From Bacillus sp. FJAT-27225 (lineage in GTDB: Bacteria; Bacillota; Bacilli; Bacillales; Cytobacillaceae), in assembly GCF_001685025.1 (NCBI RefSeq), contig NZ_MAYU01000021.1, positions 620,001 through 684,000 of the forward strand: a DNA stretch of 64,000 nt. Direction: 5' to 3'. The translations under genes and the position numbers were made by a program. A model generated the notes under the pieces. That model had not been told where the DNA came from. It saw nothing but the letters and a program-made list of their open reading frames with translations, and did not search any database. How positions within the stretch are numbered: position 1 is the first letter of the stretch; each line of letters starts with the position of its first letter. Shown in pieces: positions 9,401-17,623 of the stretch.

Positions 9401-11819
9401 TGAGCTTGAGACAAACTACGATAAAGGCTTTGTTGAAATTTCCAAGGATGGCGGAGCAACCTGGACTCAGCTCGGGCTCTTCAGCCACTCAACAAATGGG
9501 AAAAATTGGTCATCTGTATTATATGATTTAGGCGCTTATGCCGGCCATGAGGTCCAGGTTCGCTTCCGCGTTACGACTGATGGAAGCGTCGTAAAGCTAG
9601 GATGGTATATCGATAACTTTGCTGTATTGGCAGCCGCTTCACCACAAAATTCAAAAGCAGATGACATTCAGGAAATGGATAAACCAAAGGCAGTTTATAC
9701 AGAGCCAGCAGTGAAATTGTCAAGGACAGAAAAAGATGAATTGCCGATTCAAAAGCAATCTCTAGGTGGAATTGGACTGCAAAGCTTACCGGCAAATGCG
9801 ACCGTAACAGTCCTCGAAACTGGACGTTCTACAAAGACCAATCCAAGCAATGGACAGTTCAGCATGGTTCATGTAGCTGGTGACTATACGCTTCGTGCTG
9901 AAGCTTATGGATTCTATCCGCAAAGCCGTGCAATTACGGTTGTTGACGGCAGTGACACATCAGCAAACTTTACACTGGAACCCATCCCGTACGGTACGAT
10001 TACGGGTGTGGTGACAGACGAAAGATCCCATGCACCGATTGCAGGGGCAACTGTAATGGTAATGGAAGATGCCCGGATTACACCAGTTGTTACTGATGAG
10101 AACGGCGCTTTCTCCCTTGAAGTATTGGAAGGAACCTATACCCTCGCGGTTTCCGCCGATGAATATTACAGTAAAAAATCAACTGCCACTGTTGAAGGAA
10201 ATAAGTCAGTTGAAGCTAATGTAGCGCTAAAACCATTTATCGGCTTTGAAGGGACAATCGCCTATGATGACGGTACTCCTGAAAATGCCCGTGCATGGAA
10301 CGCAGCTGGCAATGCCTGGGCTGTACGAATGACCCCTGAAAATGGCGCAGCACAAGTAACAGGCGCAATGTTCCGCTTCTGGACTACAGAATGGCCAGTT
10401 CCAGGCGGTACTGCATTCCAATATGCGATTTACGATGCGACTGGTGCAAATGGATCCCCTGGCCGACAGCTGGCAGGCCCGTTCAATGGAACTGCCAAAC
10501 GTGATGGCACCTGGACATCAGTAAGCTTCCAAGAGCCTGTCATGGTTGAAGGAGATTTCTACGTTGTTTACATCCAATCATTTGCTAATCCGAACACACC
10601 GGGATTGGCTACTGATGAAAGTGGCAATAATGCACTACGCAGCTGGCAAAGAGTCAGCGGTGCCTGGAGCCAGTCTCCTGCAGCCGAAGGCAACTACATG
10701 ATCCGTGCGGTTGTACAGTATCCGGTTACCGCACCAGTCATTTCATCTCCGGCAGATGGATCCTATACACAAAGTGAAAAGGTAACAGTAGCTGGAACTT
10801 CTCAAGCCAACGGTGCTACTGTGAAGCTGTACAACGGTACAGTAGAAGTTGGAACTGGCACAGTTGAAAACGGCAAGTTCAGCATCGAAACAACGTTAAA
10901 TTCAGGTGCAAATGCACTTTCTGCTGAAGCAGTCGTAAACGGGAAACTGACAGACCGCTCTGAGCCTGTCAACGTGACACTGGATCAGACCGCTCCTGCA
11001 CTTAATGTCACAGCACCTGTCCAGGATCACAAAACAAATGTTGAAATGGTTTACGTTAAAGGGACTACGAGTGATGAGAACCTTGATACATTAACAGTGA
11101 ACGGCCAATCCGTAACTGTAAACGCAGGTGGCAGCTTTTCACACAAAGTCCTGGTAGACAGCGGTGAAAATACAATCACTGTAGTATCTGCCGACCGGGC
11201 CGGCAATAAAACGACTGTTGTCCGAAATGTCATTGTCGACCTTAACGCACCAGAGATTACGAACATTTCGCCAGCTTCCGATGTCCGGATTAAGCCGGGT
11301 GAAAGCGTCCATGTATCGTTCGACAGTGAAGAAGGACTTAACGCCTCCTTCCGAATCGAATTGCCATTGATGCTGTCTAGTGGTAATAATGAAATCCGGA
11401 TGACAGAAACATCTCCGGGCCATTACGAGGGAACGTATAAAACTCCTGATACGCTGAAAATGGATGGCGGCGTGATTGTCATCAAGGCATCCGATCAGGC
11501 TGGCAACAAGGTTGAAGCCGCAGCGCCTGGAAAGCTATACGTAGCCGAACCTCCAGTAGAGAACAAAGCACCAATCGCTGTTATCAAAGGTGATGCGACT
11601 GCCAAGCAAAAGAAGGTTACAACCTTTGATGGTTCAGGGTCCAGTGACGCGGATGGCAAAATCGTGAAATACGAATGGAACTTCGGAGATGGTACAACCG
11701 GTTCCGGAGCAACTGTTCAACACAAGTTTAATGCCAGAGGCACATACACTGTAACCTTAACTGTTACTGACGACAAAGGTGCAACCCATTCAACCACGCA
11801 TACAATCAAAGTTAATTAG
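6498..11819 (+). CDS. bpr: Secreted multidomain subtilisin-like protease (bacillopeptidase F-like)
   Basis: Extracellular S8 serine endopeptidase, 1773 residues. Signal peptide about 1-29 (cleavage near AFA-TGS), propeptide about 30-195, catalytic domain about 200-505 with Asp223 (LDTGVDLNHP), His269 (GHGTHTMGT) and Ser446 (GTSMAGPH). WRGYDENG and NSWGGGPG are typical of bacillopeptidase F. Downstream: beta-sandwich (MAM/InhA-like) modules near 630-795 and 885-1050, FnIII near 796-885, two carboxypeptidase-regulatory-like modules near 1095-1245, Ig-like modules near 1412-1590 and a PKD domain at 1692-1773 (NFGDGTT). Longer than the B. subtilis enzyme (about 1430). No LPXTG or SLH anchor. Start: TTG at 6498 after GGGAG; GTG at 6501 is the alternative. 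Monocistronic, with its own terminator. Confidence 0.93.
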   Translation: MVKSKRLRKWISVCLIFILTLTLTAPAFATGSTSNQKVDLKTNAPQLAAKKIAPKLQKQFDDEEYVTYLIKMKEQADVNSVSKSAQQASAKKKETPAVAKLAMRNAVITSLRETASRTQYGLEKYLENMQKKGEVKDFEGFFIVNAMAVTSTRDVMEKIALRAEVEKILPNEERFLNKAEKSAEVVKEDIQPNNIEWNINQVNAPAAWDMGIDGTGIVVANLDTGVDLNHPGLKRKWRGYDENGNVVNPELSWFDPHSGATMPVDTDGHGTHTMGTMVGSETNGSNQIGVAPGAKWMAVRIFNPSTTDNIILRGAQWLMAPVDRNGNPHPEMAPDVVNNSWGGGPGLDEWFRPMVQAWRAAQIFPEFSAGNVRTGNPGGPGSVANPANYPESFATGATDINNKVASFSLRGPSPYGEIKPEVSAPGVNIRSSVPGGGYEGGWNGTSMAGPHTTALAALLLQVNSSLTVDQLEEIITSTAIPLTDAEYPTSPNNGYGSGLINVGDAVGSILSGLGSVSGRVATAGDDFEKPVLEHTPVTMAYTGLDIPISARVSDNIGVVTVEAYARVKGSSHWTFIPMERKSGDYKNGVYEGNIPYFLVHTQGTEYYIRVNDYGNNGFETSKYSIDVSNGVKPGYRQDFETDILGFTTGGANNTWEWGVPVGGPGSAASGEKLIATNLDGPYSSNSNSYMMMPPIDLLDSDEGALLSFKHWFNLENNFDRGVVYAAAESTDYQFVPLAQFTGLSNGWKNAMVDLTRFAGEQVYVIFNLHSDGSQNRDGWYIDDVALLGADDVAPAVPANLTAQANSLGIVSLNWSASADADLKEYLVYRSSVSGEGYQHIGTTSANSFTDSNTVNDETYYYVVTAKDYFGNESGHSNEASITITAPVTVYSDSFDGETDNGWTHSGTRDEWERGTPSGTGAPVPPSAPNVWGTDLDGNYETNSNFSLISPVIDLSQLTNATLAFSHWYELETNYDKGFVEISKDGGATWTQLGLFSHSTNGKNWSSVLYDLGAYAGHEVQVRFRVTTDGSVVKLGWYIDNFAVLAAASPQNSKADDIQEMDKPKAVYTEPAVKLSRTEKDELPIQKQSLGGIGLQSLPANATVTVLETGRSTKTNPSNGQFSMVHVAGDYTLRAEAYGFYPQSRAITVVDGSDTSANFTLEPIPYGTITGVVTDERSHAPIAGATVMVMEDARITPVVTDENGAFSLEVLEGTYTLAVSADEYYSKKSTATVEGNKSVEANVALKPFIGFEGTIAYDDGTPENARAWNAAGNAWAVRMTPENGAAQVTGAMFRFWTTEWPVPGGTAFQYAIYDATGANGSPGRQLAGPFNGTAKRDGTWTSVSFQEPVMVEGDFYVVYIQSFANPNTPGLATDESGNNALRSWQRVSGAWSQSPAAEGNYMIRAVVQYPVTAPVISSPADGSYTQSEKVTVAGTSQANGATVKLYNGTVEVGTGTVENGKFSIETTLNSGANALSAEAVVNGKLTDRSEPVNVTLDQTAPALNVTAPVQDHKTNVEMVYVKGTTSDENLDTLTVNGQSVTVNAGGSFSHKVLVDSGENTITVVSADRAGNKTTVVRNVIVDLNAPEITNISPASDVRIKPGESVHVSFDSEEGLNASFRIELPLMLSSGNNEIRMTETSPGHYEGTYKTPDTLKMDGGVIVIKASDQAGNKVEAAAPGKLYVAEPPVENKAPIAVIKGDATAKQKKVTTFDGSGSSDADGKIVKYEWNFGDGTTGSGATVQHKFNARGTYTVTLTVTDDKGATHSTTHTIKVN

Positions 11820-11839
11820 TAAAAACGGTACTCCAGCGG

Positions 11840-11870
11840 GCCCCCTGATTGTTCAGGGGGCTTGTTTTTT
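11840..11870 (+). terminator. Rho-independent terminator of the subtilase gene
   Basis: GCCCCCTGA / TCAGGGGGC hairpin with a 4-nt loop, followed by TTGTTTTTT, 20 bp after the stop codon. Confidence 0.9.
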
Positions 11871-11910
11871 GAGGCATCCTTGTGGAATGAATTTTTAGCA
11901 AACCTATTGG

Positions 11911-12043
11911 GCAAAGCGTGCCCAATAAGCTGTATTGAAACTATTTCATCCATTGTGGAAAGGCAAAATGCAGCCAATAAGCTTTATTGGAACTATTTCA
12001 CCCTCTGCAACAAAGCAAAACATGTCCAATGAACTTTTTTTCC
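11911..12043. repeat. Tandem repeat, 52-bp period, about 2.5 copies
   Basis: Units begin at 11911, 11963 and 12015, exactly 52 bp apart. Each opens with GCAAA, followed by a form of CCAATAAGCTTTATTGG (a short palindrome) and then ACTATTTCA. The third unit is truncated and more diverged. Confidence 0.75.
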
Positions 12044-12131
12044 ATGAAGGACATTACGTAATTGCCTTAGTCGAACTGGCAATTAATCCGATAAAATACG
12101 TTTATTAGATTAATTACTCTTTCCCAACTTG

Positions 12132-12182
12132 GGTATGAAGATGGGAACAGTCTAAAAAAGGTGGCTATCCATCCTTCATACC
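12132..12182. repeat. Single copy of the 51-bp GGTATGAAG element
   Basis: Bounded by the 9-bp inverted repeat GGTATGAAG / CTTCATACC. The interior (GGGAACAGTC then a poly-A stretch and GTGG) matches the units tandemly repeated at 46983-47183, so this is a dispersed family. Confidence 0.65.
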
Positions 12183-12292
12183 AGAAATCAAATTGTTTTT
12201 AGATTTATCGCCTTTTCCAAACTGCTACTTAATCCAATTAAATCGTTTATACATTTGCCATTCCCTATCCCCCACCAAAACTACGGCAAAAA

Positions 12293-12334
12293 GGGATGCT
12301 TCTAGTTTGCCAATCAGCAAACCTGAACCGTCCC
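12293..12334. repeat. Degenerate copy of the dispersed GGGACGGTTC palindrome
   Basis: GGGATGCTTC ... GAACCGTCCC arms enclose a perfect GTTTGC/GCAAAC inner stem. One arm keeps the family sequence GAACCGTCCC and the other has mutated. It lies 10 bp beyond the EcsC stop and could terminate that gene. Confidence 0.6.
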
Positions 12335-12344
12335 TTCTCCTTTA

Positions 12345-13181
12345 TTAAGAAAAAAACGCATCATCGAGGTTACCGTCTATTTCATATTCCCTCGTTTTAT
12401 AAAAATCTTTTGCTTTCTTACCTACATACCAGGTTAAACCTTTATTGGCACTAAACCCAATTACAACCCCCACCCCATAAGGTATGGACTTTACAAGAGC
12501 TTTTTTTGAAAAAGAAATGCCAACTTTTTTAAAAACTTCCCTTACTGCTATTAAAGTTGGGCCTTTAAGATACTGCCTAACCATTTGCTGCAATGCATTC
12601 CCGCCTAAATCAATCACTCCTTTTTTTAACGCCTCATTCAATACACCGAATCCGGCTATTAAAAAGCTGACTCTTCTTTCTTCTTCTATTGAAATATCCC
12701 TTCCATATACAGTTGCCAGCGCCATGACCATCTCGATTTCCCATTTCATCGTCAGAGCAGCATCTGCCGTCGTCCCCCCTACTGCCGCTATAACCGTTCC
12801 CAGTCCAGGGACAACCCCAGTTAACGCCGAGGCACCTCCAGCAAATGCGGTATAATACGAATAATTAGAAACAATATGTTCAGCAATTTTGTCCTGGATT
12901 TCCGAAGGAGACAGTTGGGATGAATATTTGGTGTAATATTTTTCTTCCATTTGTTTAACATCGTTTTGGATTATCGCGGGATCTGCAATTAGTATGTCAA
13001 TCGCCTTTAAGATAGCAGGTTTATCTTCCTCTTTGTATTCTTCGCCCAAATGCTCTCCCCCCTGGAATAGTATTTTTGTTATGTATTCTTCATCCACTAT
13101 CTCGGTTCCTTTTGAGTCGTATTGGGAAATTTCATTTGAAGGGCGTCTGGATAAGGAATTCTTATTAGATCGTTTAAACAT
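12345..13181 (-). CDS. EcsC-family protein
   Basis: 278-residue protein of the EcsC family (PF12787-type), a group of unknown biochemistry. The central part has a glycine-rich amphipathic stretch (AFAGGASALTGVVPGLGTVIAAVGGTTADA) followed by MKWEIEMVMALATVYGRDI, as in EcsC homologues, and a second small hydrophobic region near the C-terminus (YGVGVVIGFSANKGL). No signal peptide. Start: ATG at 13181 (MFKRSNKN) after AGAGAG; a TTG at 13241 would add 20 residues without a ribosome site. It shares its strand with the large membrane protein upstream, but a terminator lies between them. Confidence 0.75.
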   Translation of the reverse strand: MFKRSNKNSLSRRPSNEISQYDSKGTEIVDEEYITKILFQGGEHLGEEYKEEDKPAILKAIDILIADPAIIQNDVKQMEEKYYTKYSSQLSPSEIQDKIAEHIVSNYSYYTAFAGGASALTGVVPGLGTVIAAVGGTTADAALTMKWEIEMVMALATVYGRDISIEEERRVSFLIAGFGVLNEALKKGVIDLGGNALQQMVRQYLKGPTLIAVREVFKKVGISFSKKALVKSIPYGVGVVIGFSANKGLTWYVGKKAKDFYKTREYEIDGNLDDAFFS

Positions 13182-13324
13182 TGCTCTCTGATGAAAATAC
13201 TTATTCGCTGGTAATTGCCACTCAAAGTAGAGAAACTCCAATGTAACAAATTTGAAATAGTAAATTGTACAAGGGCACTGTCATTGAATTTGTGTTGGTG
13301 CTTAATTACAAAATGTATACAAAG

Positions 13325-13358
13325 AAAAGGACTTCCATCTGTACTTTGGCAGTCCTTT
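13325..13358 (-). terminator. Terminator after the 678-residue membrane protein gene
   Basis: AAAGGACTGCCA / TGGAAGTCCTTT hairpin on the - strand (one mismatch), followed by CTTTG. It separates the gene at 13406-15442 from the EcsC gene. Confidence 0.7.
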
Positions 13359-13405
13359 CAAGTTTTCCACTATGTCTTGATGAGTTTAATGAAAACAGTA
13401 TCTAT

Positions 13406-15442
13406 CTAATAAGAAGAAACCATATACCTCATGTTTAACAATAATGTTTCTGTTACTTTTGAAGAAATATAAACTTCCGGATCAAACGGTAATTTAACTG
13501 GATAATTCGGAGACTTTTCTTTGTTTTTTTTGTACTTAATCTTCGCCGTCACCAACTTTGTTGGTAATTGCTCTAATTCAAATATCTCACAATTTAATAG
13601 GAACTCTCCTAAATAATGCTGATTTGAAAATTTATTTCTTTTATCATTCTCAGCAGCTTTATTACAAGCATCTTTAATGTCATCTTCAATAGCATTCACA
13701 AGCATATCTAAATACTGTAAAAACGTTCTCAGATCGTAGACTGTTTGTTCACACAGCACACTTGCGAGAGTCGGCATTTCAGGATTAGTAGGGTCCAACT
13801 CTTTTGCATATTTGTTTACTAAATAAGACTCTTCTTTTTTTAATGTACGGATTGTTTCGTTTATATAAAATGCTTTATCCATTAAATCTCTTCTAATATC
13901 CTCTGAAAATCCCTGTAAGCAAAAATTCCCTATAGATTGCTGGGCATCTATAATATCTCCCCATTTATAGCTTTCCTTTAATCCACTGGTTGCACTCCCG
14001 GTAGCCCAAACGCCCGAAAAGCCGCCAATAACCTTCCCAACAGCTGCTCCTGCTGCGGTCCCAGCACCTGGTGCAACTATTGTTCCAATACTGCCTCCAA
14101 TTAACGCCCCAAGAGAAGCGCCGGCAGCACCAGCCACACCTTTTCCTCCAAATTTTAATACATCCACACCTAGATCAACCTTAAACTCATGTTCCGATGT
14201 GCTGCCCTTTTTAAGAGAGTAAATACCTTTAGCAGTTTGAGTTAGTAAAAATACGGATGAAACCAATGGGATATCTTCAACAATATTCAAGTCCAAATCC
14301 TCTAAGTTTAAATCTTTTTGGGAAGCCTCGTCTAAATGATCGATAGTTGAATTACGAGTTTCAGCTGCCCTGTTTAACTCTCTTGCAAAATTAGTATGAT
14401 TAGTGGTTAAAGCGTTTATTAATGTAAAGAATTCTTCGCGTAATTCCTTATTTTCATACTGTCCGTTTAGTACTTCAATCCCTCTGCTGGATAGGGAATG
14501 TAAATCACCGCTTTGGTCCATCTTTTCATAAATTTCATTATTAACTATATAATGGGTTGATTCAGGATGTTCACGGACCGCTCTTAAAAAATCACTAACC
14601 TCTCTGTAAGTTTTTACTGAATATAAGGTTTCTTCTCCTGTCTCTGGGTTTACTGCAATAAGGTCATCATTAGGATGATTTCGATTTTCAAATAAATTAA
14701 CGTTGTACCCTTTCTCCTCTAGGAACTCTTTTGCTAAAAACTCTGCTTTTTGGCCAGCAAAATGACTTGCATAAGTAGTTTGGGAATTCTCCATTAACCT
14801 ATTCCCAATACTCATGAGGTCCATATCTCCGAACTCTTTATTGTTTCTATATTTAAGAGTTTCAATTACTTCCTGGTTCGCCTGGATAAGCTGCAAGTCC
14901 GAAGCTTCCTTACTATCCAACAGTTTCATCTCAGACTTTTCTTTTAGAAGATTTTTATAATCTTCTAATAGTTGAGCGGTGTCTTTGTCGCCATAAGCTA
15001 TTAACTGTTCATATAGATTTTTACCATCTTGTGACGAATCAATTTTATTTATACAAGTTTTAAGTTCCTCCTGATTTATATGAATTTGATATATATCGTA
15101 AAGGGTATGCCCCCCTGAAACTCCCCCAACCGCACTTGCAAAAAATAAATTTTCTTTGAACGAGTTATTGATTCCAATTACTCGTTCGTGTTTTTTGTTT
15201 GCATTAGATTCGATGTCAATATGAATAAATTCCCTTAGATAAGTTAATCGTGCATTTTTAATTTGAATAGATTTGGAATATAATTGTTCTTCAATTTTTT
15301 GAATTTTTTTATTTAGTTCTACCACTTTTTCCAACTGTTTTTTCTTTTGAAGTCTTCTATACCTATATAAAATGACTGCTGAAGTGCACAAAGCTATGAA
15401 CACCAATGTAATAAAAATAACTTTCAATTTAGCTATACCCAC
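13406..15442 (-). CDS. Membrane-anchored protein with possible PD-(D/E)XK nuclease-like domain and glycine zipper
   Basis: 678 residues, not recognised as a named family. Residues 5-26 form an N-terminal membrane anchor, followed by a basic coiled coil (about 28-65). Residues 224-300 read like a restriction-endonuclease-like fold: AGQKAEFLAKEFLEEKGYNV, then NDDLIAV (Asp259/260), then LYSVKTYR with Lys277; the usual acidic residue before the Lys is Ser, so catalysis is uncertain. Residues 431-480 are an alanine/glycine zipper (GGKGVAGAAGASLGALIGG and onward) suited to membrane insertion or pore formation, resembling the glycine stretch of the neighbouring EcsC protein. The C-terminal 190 residues are helical. 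Domain calls are by eye. Confidence 0.6.
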   Translation of the reverse strand: MGIAKLKVIFITLVFIALCTSAVILYRYRRLQKKKQLEKVVELNKKIQKIEEQLYSKSIQIKNARLTYLREFIHIDIESNANKKHERVIGINNSFKENLFFASAVGGVSGGHTLYDIYQIHINQEELKTCINKIDSSQDGKNLYEQLIAYGDKDTAQLLEDYKNLLKEKSEMKLLDSKEASDLQLIQANQEVIETLKYRNNKEFGDMDLMSIGNRLMENSQTTYASHFAGQKAEFLAKEFLEEKGYNVNLFENRNHPNDDLIAVNPETGEETLYSVKTYREVSDFLRAVREHPESTHYIVNNEIYEKMDQSGDLHSLSSRGIEVLNGQYENKELREEFFTLINALTTNHTNFARELNRAAETRNSTIDHLDEASQKDLNLEDLDLNIVEDIPLVSSVFLLTQTAKGIYSLKKGSTSEHEFKVDLGVDVLKFGGKGVAGAAGASLGALIGGSIGTIVAPGAGTAAGAAVGKVIGGFSGVWATGSATSGLKESYKWGDIIDAQQSIGNFCLQGFSEDIRRDLMDKAFYINETIRTLKKEESYLVNKYAKELDPTNPEMPTLASVLCEQTVYDLRTFLQYLDMLVNAIEDDIKDACNKAAENDKRNKFSNQHYLGEFLLNCEIFELEQLPTKLVTAKIKYKKNKEKSPNYPVKLPFDPEVYISSKVTETLLLNMRYMVSSY

Positions 15443-15646
15443 CCTTTAGGAAATAGTAAAAAACCAAAATTATTATACCACCCCAAATGGTTGATTGATG
15501 GAAAAGATAGAAAATAATAACTGGTTATATATTCCACATGGAGACTAACTACGGATGTTTCGGTTTGCTGAAAGGTTCCGTGTTGGCAATAGGTGCATGG
15601 AACCCCTTTTTTATTGTTGTTTCTTCTGAAATAAGGGCTGCTCATG

Positions 15647-15674
15647 AACTTTTTCCAGATAGACGCATATTCTA
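15647..15674 (+). promoter_or_regulatory. Candidate sigma-K promoter of the GerP-like locus
   Basis: CATATTCTA (15666-15674) fits the sigma-K -10 consensus CATAnnnTA. An AAC lies at 15647-15649, leaving a 16-bp spacer as expected for the short sigma-K -35 (AC). It is 31 bp upstream of the first gene, matching mother-cell expression of gerP and coat genes. Confidence 0.55.
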
Positions 15675-15705
15675 CACTATATAAAAACCAGGGGATTGGT
15701 ATGGA

Positions 15706-16182
15706 ATGAGCCGAAATCGAATCAGGAACCGGGTAATCGTTGATCGTATTGATGTGAATTCCATTGATACAGCCTCAGGAATTTTTGTTGGCGTCAATTA
15801 TGCCAATAACTGGTCCTCCCATCGCAAAACAAATTACGGTTTTGGATCGATATCCAACTCCAGAGTAACCGGCAATTCTAGTTTTTTAAACGACAATGAT
15901 TTAGTCGATACCCCAATCAACAGCAATGCCGTGACCATTATGGAACGCCAGCCGGAAAGCAGCCTTAATCATGTTGATGTTGTAGGGATTAATGTAAATG
16001 TGCTTGATACGTGTGCGGCTCTGGCGGTTGGTGAAAATGACCTTAATGGTTGGAGCTCGCACAGCAAACGGAATAACGGTCAGGGAAGAATGATCGGCAA
16101 CATAAAAAACGAAAGAAATGCTACCTATATTTCTGACCAGGATATACTTGATTCCCAAATCAATCAATTCACACAATCCTAA
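15706..16182 (+). CDS. GerPA/GerPF-like spore protein with two repeats
   Basis: 158 residues built from two copies of the same ~70-residue module: a start like VDVNSIDTASGIFVGVN, then GWSSHSKRNNGQG or NWSSHRKTNYGFG, then a GN segment and a D-x-D-x-x-D end (DNDLVDTPIN, DQDILDSQIN). This polar, Asn/Gly-rich pattern resembles the GerPA/GerPF family that helps germinants cross the spore coat; the assignment rests on pattern only. First gene of a cluster of similar proteins behind a sigma-K-like promoter. No signal peptide. Confidence 0.6.
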   Translation: MSRNRIRNRVIVDRIDVNSIDTASGIFVGVNYANNWSSHRKTNYGFGSISNSRVTGNSSFLNDNDLVDTPINSNAVTIMERQPESSLNHVDVVGINVNVLDTCAALAVGENDLNGWSSHSKRNNGQGRMIGNIKNERNATYISDQDILDSQINQFTQS

Positions 16183-16213
16183 TTTTCCACTGGCTTTCAA
16201 AGGAGGGATGTAG

Positions 16214-16459
16214 GTGGCAATTACCTTCGGAGTTGGAGCCATTAATATTAATTCCCAGAATACGAATTCAACCGTCTCAGTTGGACAGAACCAACTCCCA
16301 GGCTGGGCCGCCCACAGGAAGGTTAACAATGGGCAAGGATTTTTCGCCGGGAATGTGTTTAATTCAGCTAATGGCTCTATTATTAACGACCTCGACTTCA
16401 TTGATGGCCAAATGAATAACGCAAACATTTCACCAAGCGGGCAAGGCCAGACAATTTAA
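16214..16459 (+). CDS. Small GerPA/GerPF-like spore protein
   Basis: 81 residues, one copy of the module seen twice in the preceding gene (GAININSQNTNSTVSVGQN, GWAAHRKVNNGQGFFAGNVFN, NDLDFIDGQMN). GTG start with a perfect AGGAGGG ribosome site 6 bp upstream. It follows the previous gene by 31 bp, so it is co-transcribed, and a terminator follows. Confidence 0.65.
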   Translation: MAITFGVGAININSQNTNSTVSVGQNQLPGWAAHRKVNNGQGFFAGNVFNSANGSIINDLDFIDGQMNNANISPSGQGQTI

Positions 16460-16474
16460 AAGGAATAGACCGAA

Positions 16475-16514
16475 AAGCAGCCAAGCTCAGGAACTACTGG
16501 GCTGCTGCTTTTTT
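16475..16514 (+). terminator. Terminator after the first two GerP-like genes
   Basis: AAGCAGCCAAG / CTGGGCTGCTGCTT-type hairpin followed by TTTTTT, 16 bp after the stop. Confidence 0.8.
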
Positions 16515-16627
16515 ATAATCTCGGAGTCGTGCGTTTTTTCAATTAAACATCGTATCTATCAGCATGAAGAGCCTTTTTTTACATATAAGTAGTAGTGGAA
16601 TCTTTTCATTTGAAAGGTTGTGTACGT

Positions 16628-17035
16628 GTGAGGAAAAAGGGACACCGTTCCCGGATTGAAAAAACACTGGGCAGTGATTTCATGGAGCTCCTGGCGGAAG
16701 TCGCTCCTCTGATTGGGCCTCGGATTGATTTTTTCCATACGGTAGATACGTTTTATATTATAGCTGACCTCGCAGGTGTAAAATCTCAGGACGTAAAGCT
16801 GGATATGATAGACGGCAGTATGATTATCAGCGGAGTAATTCATCCTTTGTTCGACGAATTGGATTGCAAGTTGCTTCGCCAGGAACGATTCTATGGCCCT
16901 TTTAAAAAGAAAATCCCACTCCCGAAAAATTGTTTACCAGAGCAGATGACGGCAAAATTGGAGAACGGCATAGTAAAGATTTCTATCCCTTTTTATATCC
17001 AAAAAAGTGATAGCCCGCAAGGAGGATCACGATGA
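16628..17035 (+). CDS. Small heat-shock protein (Hsp20/alpha-crystallin), spore-coat CotM/CotP type
   Basis: 135 residues. An alpha-crystallin core spans about 35-125 (DTFYIIADLAGVKSQDVKLD, MIISGVIHPLF, RQERFYGPFKKKIPLP, AKLENGIVKISIPF), with the G-I-V-K-I-x-I-P variant of the GxLxxxxP motif. The vegetative chaperones have larger N-terminal regions; its place inside a GerP-like cluster suggests a coat-associated Hsp20 such as CotM or CotP of B. subtilis (inference). Start: GTG at 16628 with AAGG 9 bp upstream; an in-frame GTG at 16595 lacks a ribosome site. Its TGA overlaps the ATG of the next gene. Confidence 0.8.
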   Translation: MRKKGHRSRIEKTLGSDFMELLAEVAPLIGPRIDFFHTVDTFYIIADLAGVKSQDVKLDMIDGSMIISGVIHPLFDELDCKLLRQERFYGPFKKKIPLPKNCLPEQMTAKLENGIVKISIPFYIQKSDSPQGGSR

Positions 17036-17265
17036 CGCTCATTCGATACAAAGGACTTAAAATTAACAGGATCCAGTCTTCATCCGGTTTGTTTATAGGA
17101 ACAAACATTCAAAATGGCAGGATCAGCAGAAACGAAATCAACGAGGGCTTTGGTTCAATCAATGGTCCGGGAAGCAAGGTTTCCAATAACCATACCCTCT
17201 TTCGCCACGATAATAAAGGACTCATAAAAGGATCTGAGGGCAATGAACAGAGAAAAGATCAATAA
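17032..17265 (+). CDS. Small GerPA/GerPF-like spore protein
   Basis: 77 residues with the same module (KINRIQSSSGLFIGTNIQNG, EINEGFGSINGPGSKVSNN, FRHDNKG) but a diverged, more charged end. Strong ribosome site AAGGAGG; the start overlaps the Hsp20 stop (ATGA), and its 3' end overlaps the next start by 23 bp, so the four genes 16628-17939 form one translationally coupled operon. Confidence 0.65.
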   Translation: MTLIRYKGLKINRIQSSSGLFIGTNIQNGRISRNEINEGFGSINGPGSKVSNNHTLFRHDNKGLIKGSEGNEQRKDQ

Positions 17266-17623
17266 GAATCTCGATGATTTTGCAGAAAGATTGGACAGGC
17301 TTGAAAAGAGTTTGAAAAACTCCACCAACGCCAAATTTCATTTTACTATTCACATAAACGATCTTCATTTAAGTGAGCTGAATCTTGAAGAGCTCGCGTT
17401 TCACTTAGAGAAGCTGGATATTAAGGAATTAAGCGGAATGCTGAACCTTGGCAACACCTTCTCCCCGAACGTGCAGACGAAAAAGAAACAGGAGGACCTG
17501 CAAGTCCAAACAGCTTTTGAAACAGCGAAAACAGAATCCAGTAAAGAGGATATTCAAATACGAATCAATGGCAAACCGGTTTCATATTCCATCATTGACG
17601 GAAAGGAAAAAAACAATGAATAA
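17243..17623 (+). CDS. GerPC-like coiled-coil spore protein
   Basis: 126 residues. The N-terminal half is a charged coiled coil (LDDFAERLDRLEKSLKN); the middle has HFTIHINDLHLSELNLEELA and FHLEKLDIKELSGMLNLGNT, which resembles the GerPC stretch of the form IEYKFDQLKVERLEGTLNIG. The C-terminus repeats a short DIQIRINGKPVSY strand. GerPC-like proteins accompany GerPA/PF in spore coat permeability loci. Ribosome site GAGGG; overlaps both neighbours. The assignment is by pattern and moderately sure. Confidence 0.6.
   Translation: MNREKINKNLDDFAERLDRLEKSLKNSTNAKFHFTIHINDLHLSELNLEELAFHLEKLDIKELSGMLNLGNTFSPNVQTKKKQEDLQVQTAFETAKTESSKEDIQIRINGKPVSYSIIDGKEKNNE

Larger units (their letters stand above)
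11871..12344. other. Convergent intergenic repeat island
   Basis: About 470 bp between the convergent subtilase and EcsC genes. It holds no gene, but carries a 52-bp tandem repeat, a 51-bp element with inverted ends and a decayed copy of the dispersed GGGACGGTTC palindrome, each listed separately. Confidence 0.7.
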
